Part shown: positions 35,142 through 44,065 of the stretch, piece after piece | Layout: each line of letters opens with the position of its first letter | Position numbering within the stretch: position 1 is the first letter of the stretch | DNA from: Iodobacter arcticus | Lineage (GTDB): Bacteria; Pseudomonadota; Gammaproteobacteria; Burkholderiales; Chitinibacteraceae | Assembly: GCF_042664895.1 (NCBI RefSeq) | Contig: NZ_JBHTBQ010000008.1 | Coordinates: 34,572-98,571 of the forward strand | DNA: 64,000 nucleotides | Direction of reading: 5' to 3' | Made by a program: the position numbers and the translations under genes | The notes under the pieces: model-generated | Databases searched by the model: none | The model's input: only the letters and a program-made list of their open reading frames with translations | What the model was told of the DNA's origin: nothing

Positions 35142-36800
35142 TTACATATTCGGATAATTCGGCCCGCCGCCACCTTCTGGCGTAACCCATGTGATGTTTT
35201 GCATCGGGTCTTTGATATCGCAAGTTTTGCAATGGATGCAGTTTTGCGCGTTAATTTGCAGGCGTGGGCCGGTGTCGCTTTTGATGATTTCGTATACACC
35301 TGCCGGGCAGTAGCGGCTTTCGGGTGAGTCGTATTTGTTTAGATTCACGCTGATCGCTAAGCTTGCATCGGCTAAGTGCAAATGGCAGGGCTGGTTTTCT
35401 TCGTGGTTTACATTGGATATATAAACCGAGGACAGCTTATCAAAGCTCACCTTGCCATCCGGCTTAGGATAGTTAATCGGCGTGCATTCGTTGGCTAGCT
35501 TCAGGCAGGCATGGTCAGGTTTTTTATGACTAAAAGTCCAAGGCAGGCGCACACCGAAGCTGGCTAGCCACATTTCGAAACCACCGTACATTGAACCAAA
35601 AACATTGCCGAATTTTGACAAGGCCGGTTTGATATTTCTGACTTTATCTAAATCTTGCCAAACCCAAGAGGCTTTAATCGCTGCCGGATAAGCAACTAGC
35701 TTATCGCTGCTGCGGCCAGCGGCCAGCGCGTCGACCACGGCGTCTGCCGCCAACATGCCGCTCTTCATGGCATTGTGTGTGCCTTTAATGCGCGGCACAT
35801 TTAAAAAGCCCGCCGCACAGCCGATCAGCGCGCCACCGGGGAAAGTCAGCTCAGGAATCGATTGCAAGCCGCCTTCAGAAATCGCTCTTGCGCCATAGCT
35901 TAAGCGTTTGCCGCCTTCAAACAGGCCGCGAATGCTTGGGTGCGTTTTAAAGCGCTGGAATTCATCAAAGGGGCTGAGATACGGATTGCTGTAGTTCAAA
36001 TGCACTACAAAGCCAACGGCCACCAGATTGTCTTCCAAGTGATAAATAAACGAGCCGCCACCGGTGCTGTTATCTAGCGGCCAGCCTTGTGTATGGCTAA
36101 CAAGGCCGGGCTGATGTTTGCTTGGCGCAACCTGCCACAGCTCTTTAAAACCGATGCCGTATTTTTGCGTGTCGGCCTGATCGCGCAAATTAAACTGCGC
36201 TTCCAGCACCTTAGTCAGGGAGCCACGCACGCCTTCGCCAATCAGCGTGTATTTAGCGTGCAGCTCCATGCCTGCTGCAAAATCAGCTTTTTGCTTGCCC
36301 GCTTTATCTAAGCCCATATCCCCCGTTACCACGCCTTTTACAGCACCGTTTTCGTGGTAAAGCACATCGGCGGCGGTAAAGCCGGGGTAGATTTCTACAC
36401 CAAGTCCCTCGGCTTGTGTTGCAAGCCAGCGGCAAACATTGCCAAGGCTAACGATATACGCGCCGTGGTTATTCATAAGCGGAGGGAGCAGTGGGTTGGG
36501 GATGCGAAAAGCTTGGTCTTCATCCAGCAACATAAAGCGATCATCTGTGACCGGTGTTTTAAGCGGTGCGCCCAGTGCTTTCCAATCTGGAATCAGCTCA
36601 TCCAGTGCAATCGGATCAATCACCGCGCCGCTGAGAATATGCGCGCCCACTTCTGCGCCTTTTTCCAAAATACAGACGCTGATTTCTTGGTTTGCGATGG
36701 CCGCTAATTGCTTAATGCGAATCGCCGCCGATAAGCCAGCCGGGCCAGCGCCCACAATCAAAACATCGTATTCCATCACATCGCGGGTGATTGCTTGCAT
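35142..36800 (-). CDS. electron transfer flavoprotein-ubiquinone oxidoreductase
   Basis: Membrane-bound FAD/4Fe-4S enzyme that passes electrons from reduced ETF to ubiquinone. 552 residues, full length. FAD motif VLIVGAGPAGLSAAIRIKQL near the N terminus; quinone/FAD region SEGGLQSIPELTFPGGALIG; C-terminal 4Fe-4S ligands in RYCPAG and CIHCKTCDIKDP; typical end GGGGPNYPNM. The start at 36800 follows AAGGA; the frame to 36875 adds 25 unlikely residues. Its partner genes etfBA lie 2.5 kb to the right in the opposite direction. Confidence 0.94.
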   Translation of the reverse strand: MQAITRDVMEYDVLIVGAGPAGLSAAIRIKQLAAIANQEISVCILEKGAEVGAHILSGAVIDPIALDELIPDWKALGAPLKTPVTDDRFMLLDEDQAFRIPNPLLPPLMNNHGAYIVSLGNVCRWLATQAEGLGVEIYPGFTAADVLYHENGAVKGVVTGDMGLDKAGKQKADFAAGMELHAKYTLIGEGVRGSLTKVLEAQFNLRDQADTQKYGIGFKELWQVAPSKHQPGLVSHTQGWPLDNSTGGGSFIYHLEDNLVAVGFVVHLNYSNPYLSPFDEFQRFKTHPSIRGLFEGGKRLSYGARAISEGGLQSIPELTFPGGALIGCAAGFLNVPRIKGTHNAMKSGMLAADAVVDALAAGRSSDKLVAYPAAIKASWVWQDLDKVRNIKPALSKFGNVFGSMYGGFEMWLASFGVRLPWTFSHKKPDHACLKLANECTPINYPKPDGKVSFDKLSSVYISNVNHEENQPCHLHLADASLAISVNLNKYDSPESRYCPAGVYEIIKSDTGPRLQINAQNCIHCKTCDIKDPMQNITWVTPEGGGGPNYPNM

Positions 36801-37074
36801 GGGTGTTCCTTGTTGCATTGTATTTAACATATGGCAGGGTGTTTTCCCTGCAACAGGGGGCGCATTATCGCACAAGGCGAAGTCTTATTGACTAGCGGCG
36901 CTTTGCGTAGCATCAAACTCGCTTGCGAATAGAGTCAATAATTCGTCCTATAAAGTATTTGGCTTGGCGGGTGCTATGTCTCGCCACGATGCATAAAGCG
37001 TGTGTAATCGTTTACGCAACAGACTAAGGACGCGTACCATTGCCGTCCTTAAGCCTTACAGGCAGGATAACAAT

Positions 37075-37440
37075 ATGAATGCTGGACTAACAGACGACGA
37101 ATTTGAAGCGCTTAAAGAAGTAAGCCGTGGCCTAAAAAGCAAAAGGCTGAGCCCCTTGGTATTAAAATATGCCAAGCTTCTTTCTGGCCTTAAATACGTA
37201 GATTACGGCCGTAATGGCATTATGAAAATCACCGAAAGAGGCACGCAAACGCTGTTTATGAAGCATTGCATCGATGGCTTGCGTAAAATTGCCCAAGATC
37301 CAATTGCGCTGCTGGATTCGAATGTTAAAGAGTTTTTGCTCAAGAAATCCCATATCAGCTCGATTGAAGGCGCAGTAGGCTACGAGATTACGGCTAAGGG
37401 CGCAGAGTCTTTGGCGGATATTGACGCGCAAAAAAGGTAA
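37075..37440 (+). CDS. hypothetical protein
   Basis: 121 residues, not recognised. It begins LTDDEFEALKEVSRGLKSKR and is rich in Lys, Leu and Glu, predicted mostly helical. YVDYGRNGIMKITERGTQTL and GAVGYEITAKGAESLADIDA have a repeated beta-hairpin-like I(T)..G...L pattern seen in winged-helix wings, so two small winged helices are possible. No membrane segment or signal. AGGA lies eight bases before the start; an earlier start at 37000 is less likely. Confidence 0.65.
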   Translation: MNAGLTDDEFEALKEVSRGLKSKRLSPLVLKYAKLLSGLKYVDYGRNGIMKITERGTQTLFMKHCIDGLRKIAQDPIALLDSNVKEFLLKKSHISSIEGAVGYEITAKGAESLADIDAQKR

Positions 37441-37518
37441 AACGGTTTAGGTGGGGCTGGAGCTAGCGGTTTATCTGAGCTGAACGTTATCGCTTATCAA
37501 TGAACTATGCGGCTCACG

Positions 37519-37980
37519 TCAGAGGGGCCGTTTTATGTTTGATTCGAGGTGTCGTTTTATTGCAAATAGCCTTTTATTCATGTCGCTTGAAAAGAGGTGA
37601 GAAGCAATGGGCAGTAATAAACGACCAATAACAGCACCCTTTAATTCAAAGTGGTATGTAAAAGTTAATTTTGACCTTTGCTCGTCGATTTCCTTTACGT
37701 TCCAAGCGCCGCTGAACCGTTTAAGGGTAAATGGGCCTTTGATCATCGTGACAGCGGCTACGTGGGGGCGGTTAAACGAAATATAGCGTGAGATCATCAC
37801 TGATCCATATCGGTTTTGGCAGAATGAGTCGACACCAATACCCGCTTCGTTAGCATTGCCAAGCAGATACGCTTTAGTAAGGTATGAATCCCAATCAAGG
37901 CGTTTTGCATAGTCTTGCGTTAGATCAAACACTTCTTCTTGTGGCCGATTTATCTCAATTTGGCGTTTTATGGTTTTCAT
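37519..37980 (-). CDS. SRPBCC-fold (polyketide cyclase/START-like) protein
   Basis: 153 residues. Start IKRQIEINRPQEEVFDLTQD and the alternating strands with a long C-terminal helix fit the SRPBCC superfamily, which binds hydrophobic ligands. WNVKEIDEQRSKLTFTYHF is the typical central sheet. Strong AGGAG before the start. No partner genes suggest a ligand. Confidence 0.72.
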   Translation of the reverse strand: MKTIKRQIEINRPQEEVFDLTQDYAKRLDWDSYLTKAYLLGNANEAGIGVDSFCQNRYGSVMISRYISFNRPHVAAVTMIKGPFTLKRFSGAWNVKEIDEQRSKLTFTYHFELKGAVIGRLLLPIASHLFSSDMNKRLFAIKRHLESNIKRPL

Positions 37981-38070
37981 AACAGCTCCTTCTTACTGCG
38001 GCATCGCCCATCTAGGAAAATCCATTTTTACCCATTCTTTTTCTTTAGCCGTAAGGTCTAAGCCTTTTTT

Positions 38071-38991
38071 CTAGGGCTTTAGAATAATTTGATCACTACT
38101 TGCTACCCCAGTCGCCACTTCCTTGCAGCGCTCAATAAATAGCGCCATGCCCGGCGTGACGTATTTTTGCTTATGCCAAATAAAGTGAAATTGTCTTTTA
38201 AAATCTAAGCCCGCCACGGGGATTTCTACCAGACTGCCACGCCTGAAGGCTTCTTTTAATGCCAGGCGTGAAATGCAGGCGATGCCCATGCCGGATTCCA
38301 CCGCACGTTTAATCGCCTCGGTATGCTCCAGCGCCAAGCGGATATTGAGCTGAGATAACACATGGCGCATGCCGTGCTCAAACGTTTGCCGCGTACCAGA
38401 TCCGGTTTCGCGGGCAATCCACGGCGTGGCAACCAGATCATCTAGCGTCACGACTGCTTTGTGGCTGAGCGGATGATCTGGCGCGGCAAAAATCACCAGC
38501 TCGTCCGCAACCCAAGATTGCGCCGCTAAATCAGGATGCGAGCAATCGCCCTCGATCAGTCCGAAATCAAGCTCAAATTCTGCGACTTTTTTAACAATAT
38601 TGGCGGTGTTGTGTACGTCCAGATCGATGCGGCAGCCGGGGTGGTTTTGCATAAACTCGCCAATGAGTAGCGTGGCGAGGTAATTGCCGATGGTCAGTGT
38701 CGCCCCGATGCGCATCGGGCCAAAGCCTGCTTTACCCTCAAACAAGGCTTCTATTTCATGGGCGCGATCGAGTAGCTCGATGGCGCGCGGCAAAATAATA
38801 TGTCCTAGCTCATTGAGTTGTAATTTTTTACCTATTCGATCAAAGAGTTTGATCTGAAACTGCCGCTCAAATTCGGTGAGCGAGGTGCTGGTGGCCGATT
38901 GGCTCATCCCCAAATGCTCCGCCGCACGAGAAACATTCTCTGCACGGGCCACGGCGGTAAATACTTCGAGCTGTCTGAGGGTGTAGTTCAT
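38071..38991 (-). CDS. LysR-family transcriptional regulator
   Basis: 306 residues: N-terminal winged helix (LRQLEVFTAVARAENVSRAA, residues 5-65) and periplasmic-binding-like effector domain. It is divergent from etfBA and 323 bp away, and so may control etfBA. The intergenic region holds LysR-type T-N11-A sites (see 39208-39274). The start was placed at 38991, giving the normal beginning MNYTLRQLEVFTAV; the longer frame to 39069 runs into a repeat. Confidence 0.88.
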   Translation of the reverse strand: MNYTLRQLEVFTAVARAENVSRAAEHLGMSQSATSTSLTEFERQFQIKLFDRIGKKLQLNELGHIILPRAIELLDRAHEIEALFEGKAGFGPMRIGATLTIGNYLATLLIGEFMQNHPGCRIDLDVHNTANIVKKVAEFELDFGLIEGDCSHPDLAAQSWVADELVIFAAPDHPLSHKAVVTLDDLVATPWIARETGSGTRQTFEHGMRHVLSQLNIRLALEHTEAIKRAVESGMGIACISRLALKEAFRRGSLVEIPVAGLDFKRQFHFIWHKQKYVTPGMALFIERCKEVATGVASSDQIILKP

Positions 38992-39025
38992 GGGGTATCT
39001 GAGATTTGCGGCGTTAAAAACTGAA

Positions 39026-39191
39026 AAAGATCTGTAGACACAGAGAAAAAAGCAGCACACAGAGAACACAGAGAAAGGCTGAGTTTAAAATCGAGGCGCA
39101 GCCTGTTTAGCCTCGTTTAAATGTGTTTTTCTCGGGTTTCTCTTGGTTTTCTTGTCTTATTTCTCAGTGTTCTCTGTGTCCTAAGATTTTT
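39026..39191. repeat. Repeat A, copy 4 (diverged right arm)
   Basis: Left arm tctgtagacacagagaa (39031-39047); right side ttctctgtgtcctaagattt (39170-39189), in which the tctacag end has changed. Internal tandem-like acacagagaacacagagaaa. Lies in the lysR/etfB divergent spacer. Confidence 0.8.
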
Positions 39192-39207
39192 GCATTGTTT
39201 ATAATAC

Positions 39208-39274
39208 ATGCCTTTAAAGCATGCATATCTGGAAAATGGAATATCTTTATCAAAGATTGGTATTTACCAGATAT
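39208..39274 (+). promoter_or_regulatory. Candidate operator region upstream of etfB
   Basis: atgcctttaaagcat (39209-39223) has the ATGC-N7-GCAT, T-N11-A layout of a LysR box. Just after it, atatctgg (39225-39232) and ccagatat (39267-39274) form 8-bp inverted arms 34 bp apart. The divergent LysR gene is the natural candidate ligand. Confidence 0.4.
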
Positions 39275-39314
39275 TCTACCTTGCCCTACAATGTACGGCA
39301 AATAGGAGGGTTTT

Positions 39315-40061
39315 ATGAAGGTTCTCGTCGCGGTTAAGCGTGTAGTGGATTACAACATCAGGCCACGCATCAAGGCTGATGGCTCGGATGTGGATATTGC
39401 TGGCGTTAAGATGAGCATCAATCCCTTCGACGAAATTGCCGTAGAAGAAGCATTGCGCATGAAAGAGCGTGGTGTGGTTACAGAAATTGTGGCTGTGACC
39501 ATTGGTACGGCCGCATGTCAGGATGTTTTACGTCATGCCTTAGCGATGGGCGCAGATCGGGTGATCTTGCTTGAGAGCGATCTTGAGCTGCAGCCGCTGG
39601 GCGTGGCCAAATTATTAAAAGCAATTGTCGATAAAGAGCAGCCAGGTCTCGTGATTTTGGGCAAGCAGGCGATTGACGATGATGCAGGCCAAACCGGCCA
39701 GATGCTGGCGGCATTGATGAATGCAGGCCAAGGCGCGTTTGCTTCTAGCATCACGGTTAGCGATGGTGAAGCGCTGGTGGTGCGTGAAGTAGATGGCGGT
39801 ACGGAAACCGTAGCGCTCAAATTGCCTGCAGTGATTACAGCAGATTTACGCCTGAACGAGCCGCGCTTTGTAAAGCTGCCTAATTTGATGATGGCGAAGA
39901 AAAAGCCGATTGAAACCATTGCCGCTAGCGATCTGGGTGTGGACGCCGCGCCGCGCTTAAAGCTGCTGAAAGCCGCCGAGCCTCTGGAACGTAAAGCCGG
40001 TATTAAAGTTGCAAATGTGGCTGAGTTAGTCAGCAAGTTGCGTGAAGCAGGGGTGATTTGA
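39315..40061 (+). CDS. etfB: electron transfer flavoprotein beta subunit
   Basis: Small subunit of ETF, the electron carrier from acyl-CoA and other dehydrogenases. 248 residues, usual length. KVLVAVKRVVDYNIRPRIKA opens the protein; LGKQAIDDDAGQTGQMLAAL and the recognition loop ADLRLNEPRFVKLPNLMMAKKKP are typical. Strong AGGAGG precedes the start. Two bases separate its stop from etfA, the normal arrangement. Confidence 0.95.
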   Translation: MKVLVAVKRVVDYNIRPRIKADGSDVDIAGVKMSINPFDEIAVEEALRMKERGVVTEIVAVTIGTAACQDVLRHALAMGADRVILLESDLELQPLGVAKLLKAIVDKEQPGLVILGKQAIDDDAGQTGQMLAALMNAGQGAFASSITVSDGEALVVREVDGGTETVALKLPAVITADLRLNEPRFVKLPNLMMAKKKPIETIAASDLGVDAAPRLKLLKAAEPLERKAGIKVANVAELVSKLREAGVI

Positions 40062-40063
40062 TA

Positions 40064-40990
40064 ATGAGCGTATTGATTCTGGCCGAACACGACGGCAAGC
40101 AAATTAAAAAAGCCACTCGTCAGGCTGTAACGGCTGCGGCGGCATGGAATGCGCCTGTTCATCTGGTGGTGCTGGGGCACGGCCTGCAAGCGGTAACGGC
40201 AGAAGCCGCTGCTATTGCGGGTGTCAGCGAAGTGATTTGTGTAGATGCGCCGGCTCTGGCACACGCGCTGGCCGAAGATGTGGCTGCGCTGCTGCTTGAT
40301 CTCGCACCAAAGTACCAAGTGATTTTAGCGCCGCATTCAGCCGCGGCAAAAAATGCCCTGCCCCGCGTGGCCGCGCTTCTTGATGTGGCGATGATTTCTG
40401 ATGTGGTTCGTATCAGTGCCCCAGCGACGTATATCCGCCCAACTTACGCCGGTAGTGTGCTCACTACGGTAGAAAGTAGCGATGCGGTGCAAGTATTGAC
40501 GGTGCGGGCAACTAGTTTTGATGCTGCAGGCAATGGCCCTGCTGTAAATATTGTGGATCACGCTGCACCTGCTGCACAAAGCCAAGCACGTTTCGTGTCA
40601 GCCACGCATACCGTGAGTGATCGCCCAGAGCTGGCTTCTGCTCGCGTAGTAGTAACCGGTGGTCGTCCGCTAGAAACACGTTTTGATGCGATTTTGAATC
40701 CGCTGGCCGCTAAGCTGGGTGCTGCCATTGGTGCAACGCGCGCCGCTGTGGATGCGGGCTATGCGCCGAATGATTTACAAGTTGGCCAGACCGGCACAGT
40801 GGTTGCGCCTGAGCTCTATATTGCCGCAGGTGTATCGGGTGCAGCCCAGCATTTAGCCGGTATGAAAGACAGCAAAGTGATTGTGGCGATTAATCTGGAC
40901 CCTGATGCAGCGATTTTCCAAGTGGCTGATTTTGGTTTAGTTGCCGATCTATTCGAAGCCGTGCCCGCGCTGACTGCTGCGCTGGCTTAA
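40064..40990 (+). CDS. etfA: electron transfer flavoprotein alpha subunit
   Basis: FAD-binding subunit of ETF. 308 residues. The C-terminal FAD site has VVTGGRPLETRFDAILNPLA, GQTGTVVAPELYIAAGVSGA and AINLDPDAAIFQVADFGLV. The start ATG 40064 gives MSVLILAEHDGKQIKK; a TTG six bases earlier is unnecessary. Together with EtfB it feeds the ETF-ubiquinone oxidoreductase encoded at 35-36.8 kb. Confidence 0.95.
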   Translation: MSVLILAEHDGKQIKKATRQAVTAAAAWNAPVHLVVLGHGLQAVTAEAAAIAGVSEVICVDAPALAHALAEDVAALLLDLAPKYQVILAPHSAAAKNALPRVAALLDVAMISDVVRISAPATYIRPTYAGSVLTTVESSDAVQVLTVRATSFDAAGNGPAVNIVDHAAPAAQSQARFVSATHTVSDRPELASARVVVTGGRPLETRFDAILNPLAAKLGAAIGATRAAVDAGYAPNDLQVGQTGTVVAPELYIAAGVSGAAQHLAGMKDSKVIVAINLDPDAAIFQVADFGLVADLFEAVPALTAALA

Positions 40991-40996
40991 AAAAAT

Positions 40997-41061
40997 GTAG
41001 GGCGGGTGCAACCCGCCAGCGTATTGCTTATTTAAAAACGGCGGGTTTCAACCCGCCCTAC
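40997..41061. repeat. Repeat B after etfA
   Basis: gtagggcgggtgcaacccgc and gcgggtttcaacccgcccta with a loop cagcgtattgcttatttaaa. Each arm is itself a small palindrome (ggcgggt / acccgcc). Confidence 0.88.
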
Positions 41062-41081
41062 GTTATATAAAAGAGAAAAAC

Positions 41082-41858
41082 ATGAGCGCTTTTGCTACCG
41101 AACACGTGTTATCGGTTCGCCACTGGAACGATTCGTTGTTCAGCTTTACCACTACACGCGATGATTCGCTGCGTTTTGAAAACGGCCAGTTTGTAATGAT
41201 TGGCTTGGAAGTAAACGGCAAGCCGCTGATGCGCGCTTACTCGATTGCTAGCCCGAACTACTCCGAAACGCTCGAGTTTTTCAGTATTAAAGTGCAAGAC
41301 GGCCCGCTGACTTCGCGTCTGCAACACTTGAAAGAAGGTGATCCCCTCTTGGTAAGCCGTAAGCCAACTGGCACCTTGGTGTTGAGCGATTTAAAGCCCG
41401 CCAAGAACCTCTATTACCTTTCAACAGGTACCGGTCTTGCGCCATTTATGAGCTTGATTCAAGACCCAGACGCTTACGAGCAGTACGAAAAAATCATTTT
41501 GGTGCACGGTGTACGTACCGTGAGCGAGCTGGCTTATGCCGATTTTATTGAAAAAGAGCTGCCACACAATGAGTTTTTTGGCGAAGCCGTCAGAGAGAAG
41601 CTGATTTACTACCCAACGGTGACGCGTGAGCCATTCCGTAACCAAGGTCGTTTAACTGATTTGTTTGAATCGGGTAAATTGGAACGCGATATCGGCCTGC
41701 CTCCGCTTAATCCAGAAACAGACCGCGCCATGCTTTGCGGCAGTCCAGCCATGCTGAAAGACACTTGCGCGCTACTCGATGCGCGTGGTTTCCAAGTCTC
41801 TAAGCGCATCGGCCAGCCTGGTGATTACGTGATTGAGCGTGCTTTTGTAGAGAAGTAA
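41082..41858 (+). CDS. fpr: ferredoxin--NADP+ reductase
   Basis: FAD enzyme exchanging electrons between NADPH and ferredoxin/flavodoxin. 258 residues, as in bacterial Fpr. The FAD site RAYSIASPNYSETLEFFSIK, NADP site LYYLSTGTGLAPFMSLIQDP and C-terminal CGSPAMLKDTCALLDARGF are intact; the protein ends in VEK, typical of the subclass. Followed by a clear terminator. Confidence 0.93.
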   Translation: MSAFATEHVLSVRHWNDSLFSFTTTRDDSLRFENGQFVMIGLEVNGKPLMRAYSIASPNYSETLEFFSIKVQDGPLTSRLQHLKEGDPLLVSRKPTGTLVLSDLKPAKNLYYLSTGTGLAPFMSLIQDPDAYEQYEKIILVHGVRTVSELAYADFIEKELPHNEFFGEAVREKLIYYPTVTREPFRNQGRLTDLFESGKLERDIGLPPLNPETDRAMLCGSPAMLKDTCALLDARGFQVSKRIGQPGDYVIERAFVEK

Positions 41859-41878
41859 GCAGGATTTAAAGCAGAGAT

Positions 41879-41908
41879 AAAATGGCCACATTGTGGCCAT
41901 TTTTTTTG
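41879..41908 (+). terminator. Rho-independent terminator after fpr
   Basis: aatggccac / gtggccatt form a tight stem with an almost absent loop, then eight T. Symmetric enough to work from both sides. Confidence 0.9.
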
Positions 41909-41984
41909 CAGCTTGCTGAGCGCGTTTTATGATTAGCCCGATATCATCAGCATCCTGTTGATTTATTTACCATGAGTAGCCCGT

Positions 41985-42359
41985 ATGTATATTGGAGAGC
42001 TTGCTAAGTTGACGGGCGCATCGCCCAAGGCCATTCGCCACTATGAGACGCTGGGCTTGCTGGGTGCAGTGCAGCGCTCCGGGGCTTATCGAGTTTATGC
42101 TGATCGCGACGTGTTGTTGCTTCGTTTAATCAGGCAGGCGCAGGGGTTGGGGTTTAAGTTGTCTGAGCTGCATTTTTTAAAAAACACCCAAAGTCAGCCA
42201 GATTGGCAGCAATTGAAGCGATTACTAGCCAGTAAGCGGCTAAGCATTGCCAATGAAATAAAACATCTTGAGCAGCTGGATAGCCAGTTGGCGGCACTGA
42301 GCTTGGAAATCAGCGCCTGCCCGGAAGTACAGGCTAGCCTAGCAGCGTGTATTGCTTGA
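41985..42359 (+). CDS. MerR-family transcriptional regulator
   Basis: 124 residues. Winged helix YIGELAKLTGASPKAIRHYE at the N terminus, then LGLLGAVQRSGAYRVYADRD and a dimerisation helix. The C terminus has one cysteine in SACPEVQASLAACIA plus one more, short of the three-Cys metal site of metal sensors. It sits 54 bp ahead of a quinone-reductase-like gene, which it probably controls. Confidence 0.85.
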   Translation: MYIGELAKLTGASPKAIRHYETLGLLGAVQRSGAYRVYADRDVLLLRLIRQAQGLGFKLSELHFLKNTQSQPDWQQLKRLLASKRLSIANEIKHLEQLDSQLAALSLEISACPEVQASLAACIA

Positions 42360-42413
42360 CTCTGCCCCTGAGGGCAAGCTTTAGCATGTTCTTTTTTAGA
42401 AAAGGGCAGAGCA

Positions 42414-42983
42414 ATGAAAATCTTAGTAATTCTTGGCCATCCCACAGCAGATAGTTTGTGCGGTGCTTTGGCCGAGGCCTATACACAGGCTGCGCTTCAG
42501 GCGGGCAAAGAGGTGCGGCAGATCAGTCTTGGTGATTTGCAATTTGATCCCGTGTTGCATCACGGCTATGCGCAGATTCAGCCACTGGAGCCTGATTTGC
42601 TGGCGGCGCAGCAAGCGCTACTTTGGGCTGAACATTTGGTGTTTGTTTACCCGATTTGGTGGGGAGCCATGCCAGCATTAATGAAAGGGTTTATCGATCG
42701 AACTTTCTTGTCGGGATTCGCTTTTAAGTATCGAGCTAATTCATCGCAATGGGATAAATTACTGGCAGGGCGTAGCGCGCATTTATGGGTGACGATGGAT
42801 TCGCCACCTTGGTATTTTCGCTGGATTTACCGCATGCCTGGCCATCATCAGATGAAAAAAACTATTTTAGAGTTTAGCGGCGTTAAACCCGTGCGCATTT
42901 CTAGCTTTGGGCCTGTGCTGGGTTCGACCATTAAGCAGCGGGAACAATGGTTGGGCGAGGTGCGGCGTGCAGCTGCCGCCTAG
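42414..42983 (+). CDS. NAD(P)H dehydrogenase (quinone)/flavodoxin-like oxidoreductase
   Basis: FMN/FAD-dependent quinone reductase of the NQO/KefF-like family. 189 residues. ILVILGHPTADSLCGALAEA is the nucleotide fold, FVYPIWWGAMPALMKGFIDR the flavin-binding motif, and FLSGFAFKYR follows. Probably co-transcribed with the MerR gene, suggesting response to electrophile or quinone stress (inference). Confidence 0.85.
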   Translation: MKILVILGHPTADSLCGALAEAYTQAALQAGKEVRQISLGDLQFDPVLHHGYAQIQPLEPDLLAAQQALLWAEHLVFVYPIWWGAMPALMKGFIDRTFLSGFAFKYRANSSQWDKLLAGRSAHLWVTMDSPPWYFRWIYRMPGHHQMKKTILEFSGVKPVRISSFGPVLGSTIKQREQWLGEVRRAAAA

Positions 42984-42989
42984 GTTAAG

Positions 42990-43883
42990 TTATTTTTTTG
43001 CAAATACGGATTGCTTGGCGGCTTCGCTGACTGCCAGCACCGCCGGATGAGTGAGGCGCCTTTCTACTGAAATGGCGTAGTAATTTACGACTACAGACTT
43101 GATATGGCCGATTAGCTCGGCTCCTTGTTGCTTTTTGATCTCTTCTTCCATAATGGCTGGGGCAGGAAACACGCCTGCACCGGCTCTGCCAAATGCCTTC
43201 ATCAGGGCGCTATCATCAAATTGCCCGACAATGCGTGGCTGCAGATCTTGCTCTTGAAACCAGCGCAGCAGTGGCGTTTGCACAGCTACTTTATCGCCTG
43301 GTAGTAGCAATGGTGCGCCATTGAGCGAGCGAGGGAACCCTTCACGATAACGGGCCGCAAGCTCTGGCACCGCGTAGAGGGCAATGCCGCATTGCCCAAG
43401 TGAGTGGTTATAGCCTTTGACGCCTAGCTCGGATGGCAATGGCTGATCGGCGATGACTAAATCTAATTTATGGATGGCGAGCTCAGCAAATAAGCGCTCC
43501 AGCTTGTCTTCATAGCAAATCAGCCGCACCGGTTCAGCCAAGGCGATGGCGGGGGCGAGTAGTTGATACGCGATGGATTTAGGTACGGCATCGGCCACAC
43601 CGACTCGAAATGATTGCTCGGTGCTGCCTCTCTTGAGTGTTTGCTCCAGCTCGTTGCCAATTTGAAAAATCTCCCGCGCATGCTCATTGGCCATTTTTCC
43701 GGCGGAAGTCAGCTCTAAGCGCCTGCCGGTGCGGCGGAATAAATCAGTACCTAAGGATCGTTCTAATTCGGCTAGCTGGCCGCTAATGGTTTGCGGGGTA
43801 AGGTGAAGCTGTTCGGCAGCACGGGTAATGCTGCCTGCTTTAGCCACACTCCAGAAGTAATAAAGCTGCTTGTAGTTGAGCAT
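42990..43883 (-). CDS. nhaR: LysR-family regulator, NhaR-like
   Basis: 297 residues, resembling E. coli NhaR, which activates a Na+/H+ antiporter and other genes. YKQLYYFWSVAKAGSITRAA and LHLTPQTISGQLAELERSLG make the DNA-binding domain; FDDSALMKAFGRAGAGVFPA and YAISVERRLTHPAVLAVSEA match the NhaR effector domain. No nhaA is adjacent, so its target is unknown; the terC operon is divergent from it. Starts at 43883 or 43898. Confidence 0.8.
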   Translation of the reverse strand: MLNYKQLYYFWSVAKAGSITRAAEQLHLTPQTISGQLAELERSLGTDLFRRTGRRLELTSAGKMANEHAREIFQIGNELEQTLKRGSTEQSFRVGVADAVPKSIAYQLLAPAIALAEPVRLICYEDKLERLFAELAIHKLDLVIADQPLPSELGVKGYNHSLGQCGIALYAVPELAARYREGFPRSLNGAPLLLPGDKVAVQTPLLRWFQEQDLQPRIVGQFDDSALMKAFGRAGAGVFPAPAIMEEEIKKQQGAELIGHIKSVVVNYYAISVERRLTHPAVLAVSEAAKQSVFAKK

Positions 43884-44002
43884 AACGGCTTTTTCCATCA
43901 AGTTTTTACGATTAATACGCAAAGAATAATCTGTTTTTCTTTGTGTAAAAGCAAGGCTAGAATGACTAAGTTGTTTTCCTTTATTGTTTTTAAGGCAGCA
44001 GC

Positions 44003-44065
44003 ATGGTCAGCACGGATACATCGGCCTTCAGCCTCAATAATTCATTATTGGCGGATGCTTGCTAA
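44003..44065 (+). CDS. possible leader peptide (20 codons)
   Basis: MVSTDTSAFSLNNSLLADAC then stop, with AAGG about eight bases upstream. It lies at the beginning of the long leader before terC. It may be chance; no similarity recognised. Confidence 0.2.
   Translation: MVSTDTSAFSLNNSLLADAC

Noticed and set aside
42990..43883. Sodium antiporter regulon (nhaA-nhaR) locus
   Set aside because: The NhaR-like regulator is present but no nhaA gene is adjacent; the neighbouring genes are a flavodoxin-like reductase and terC.
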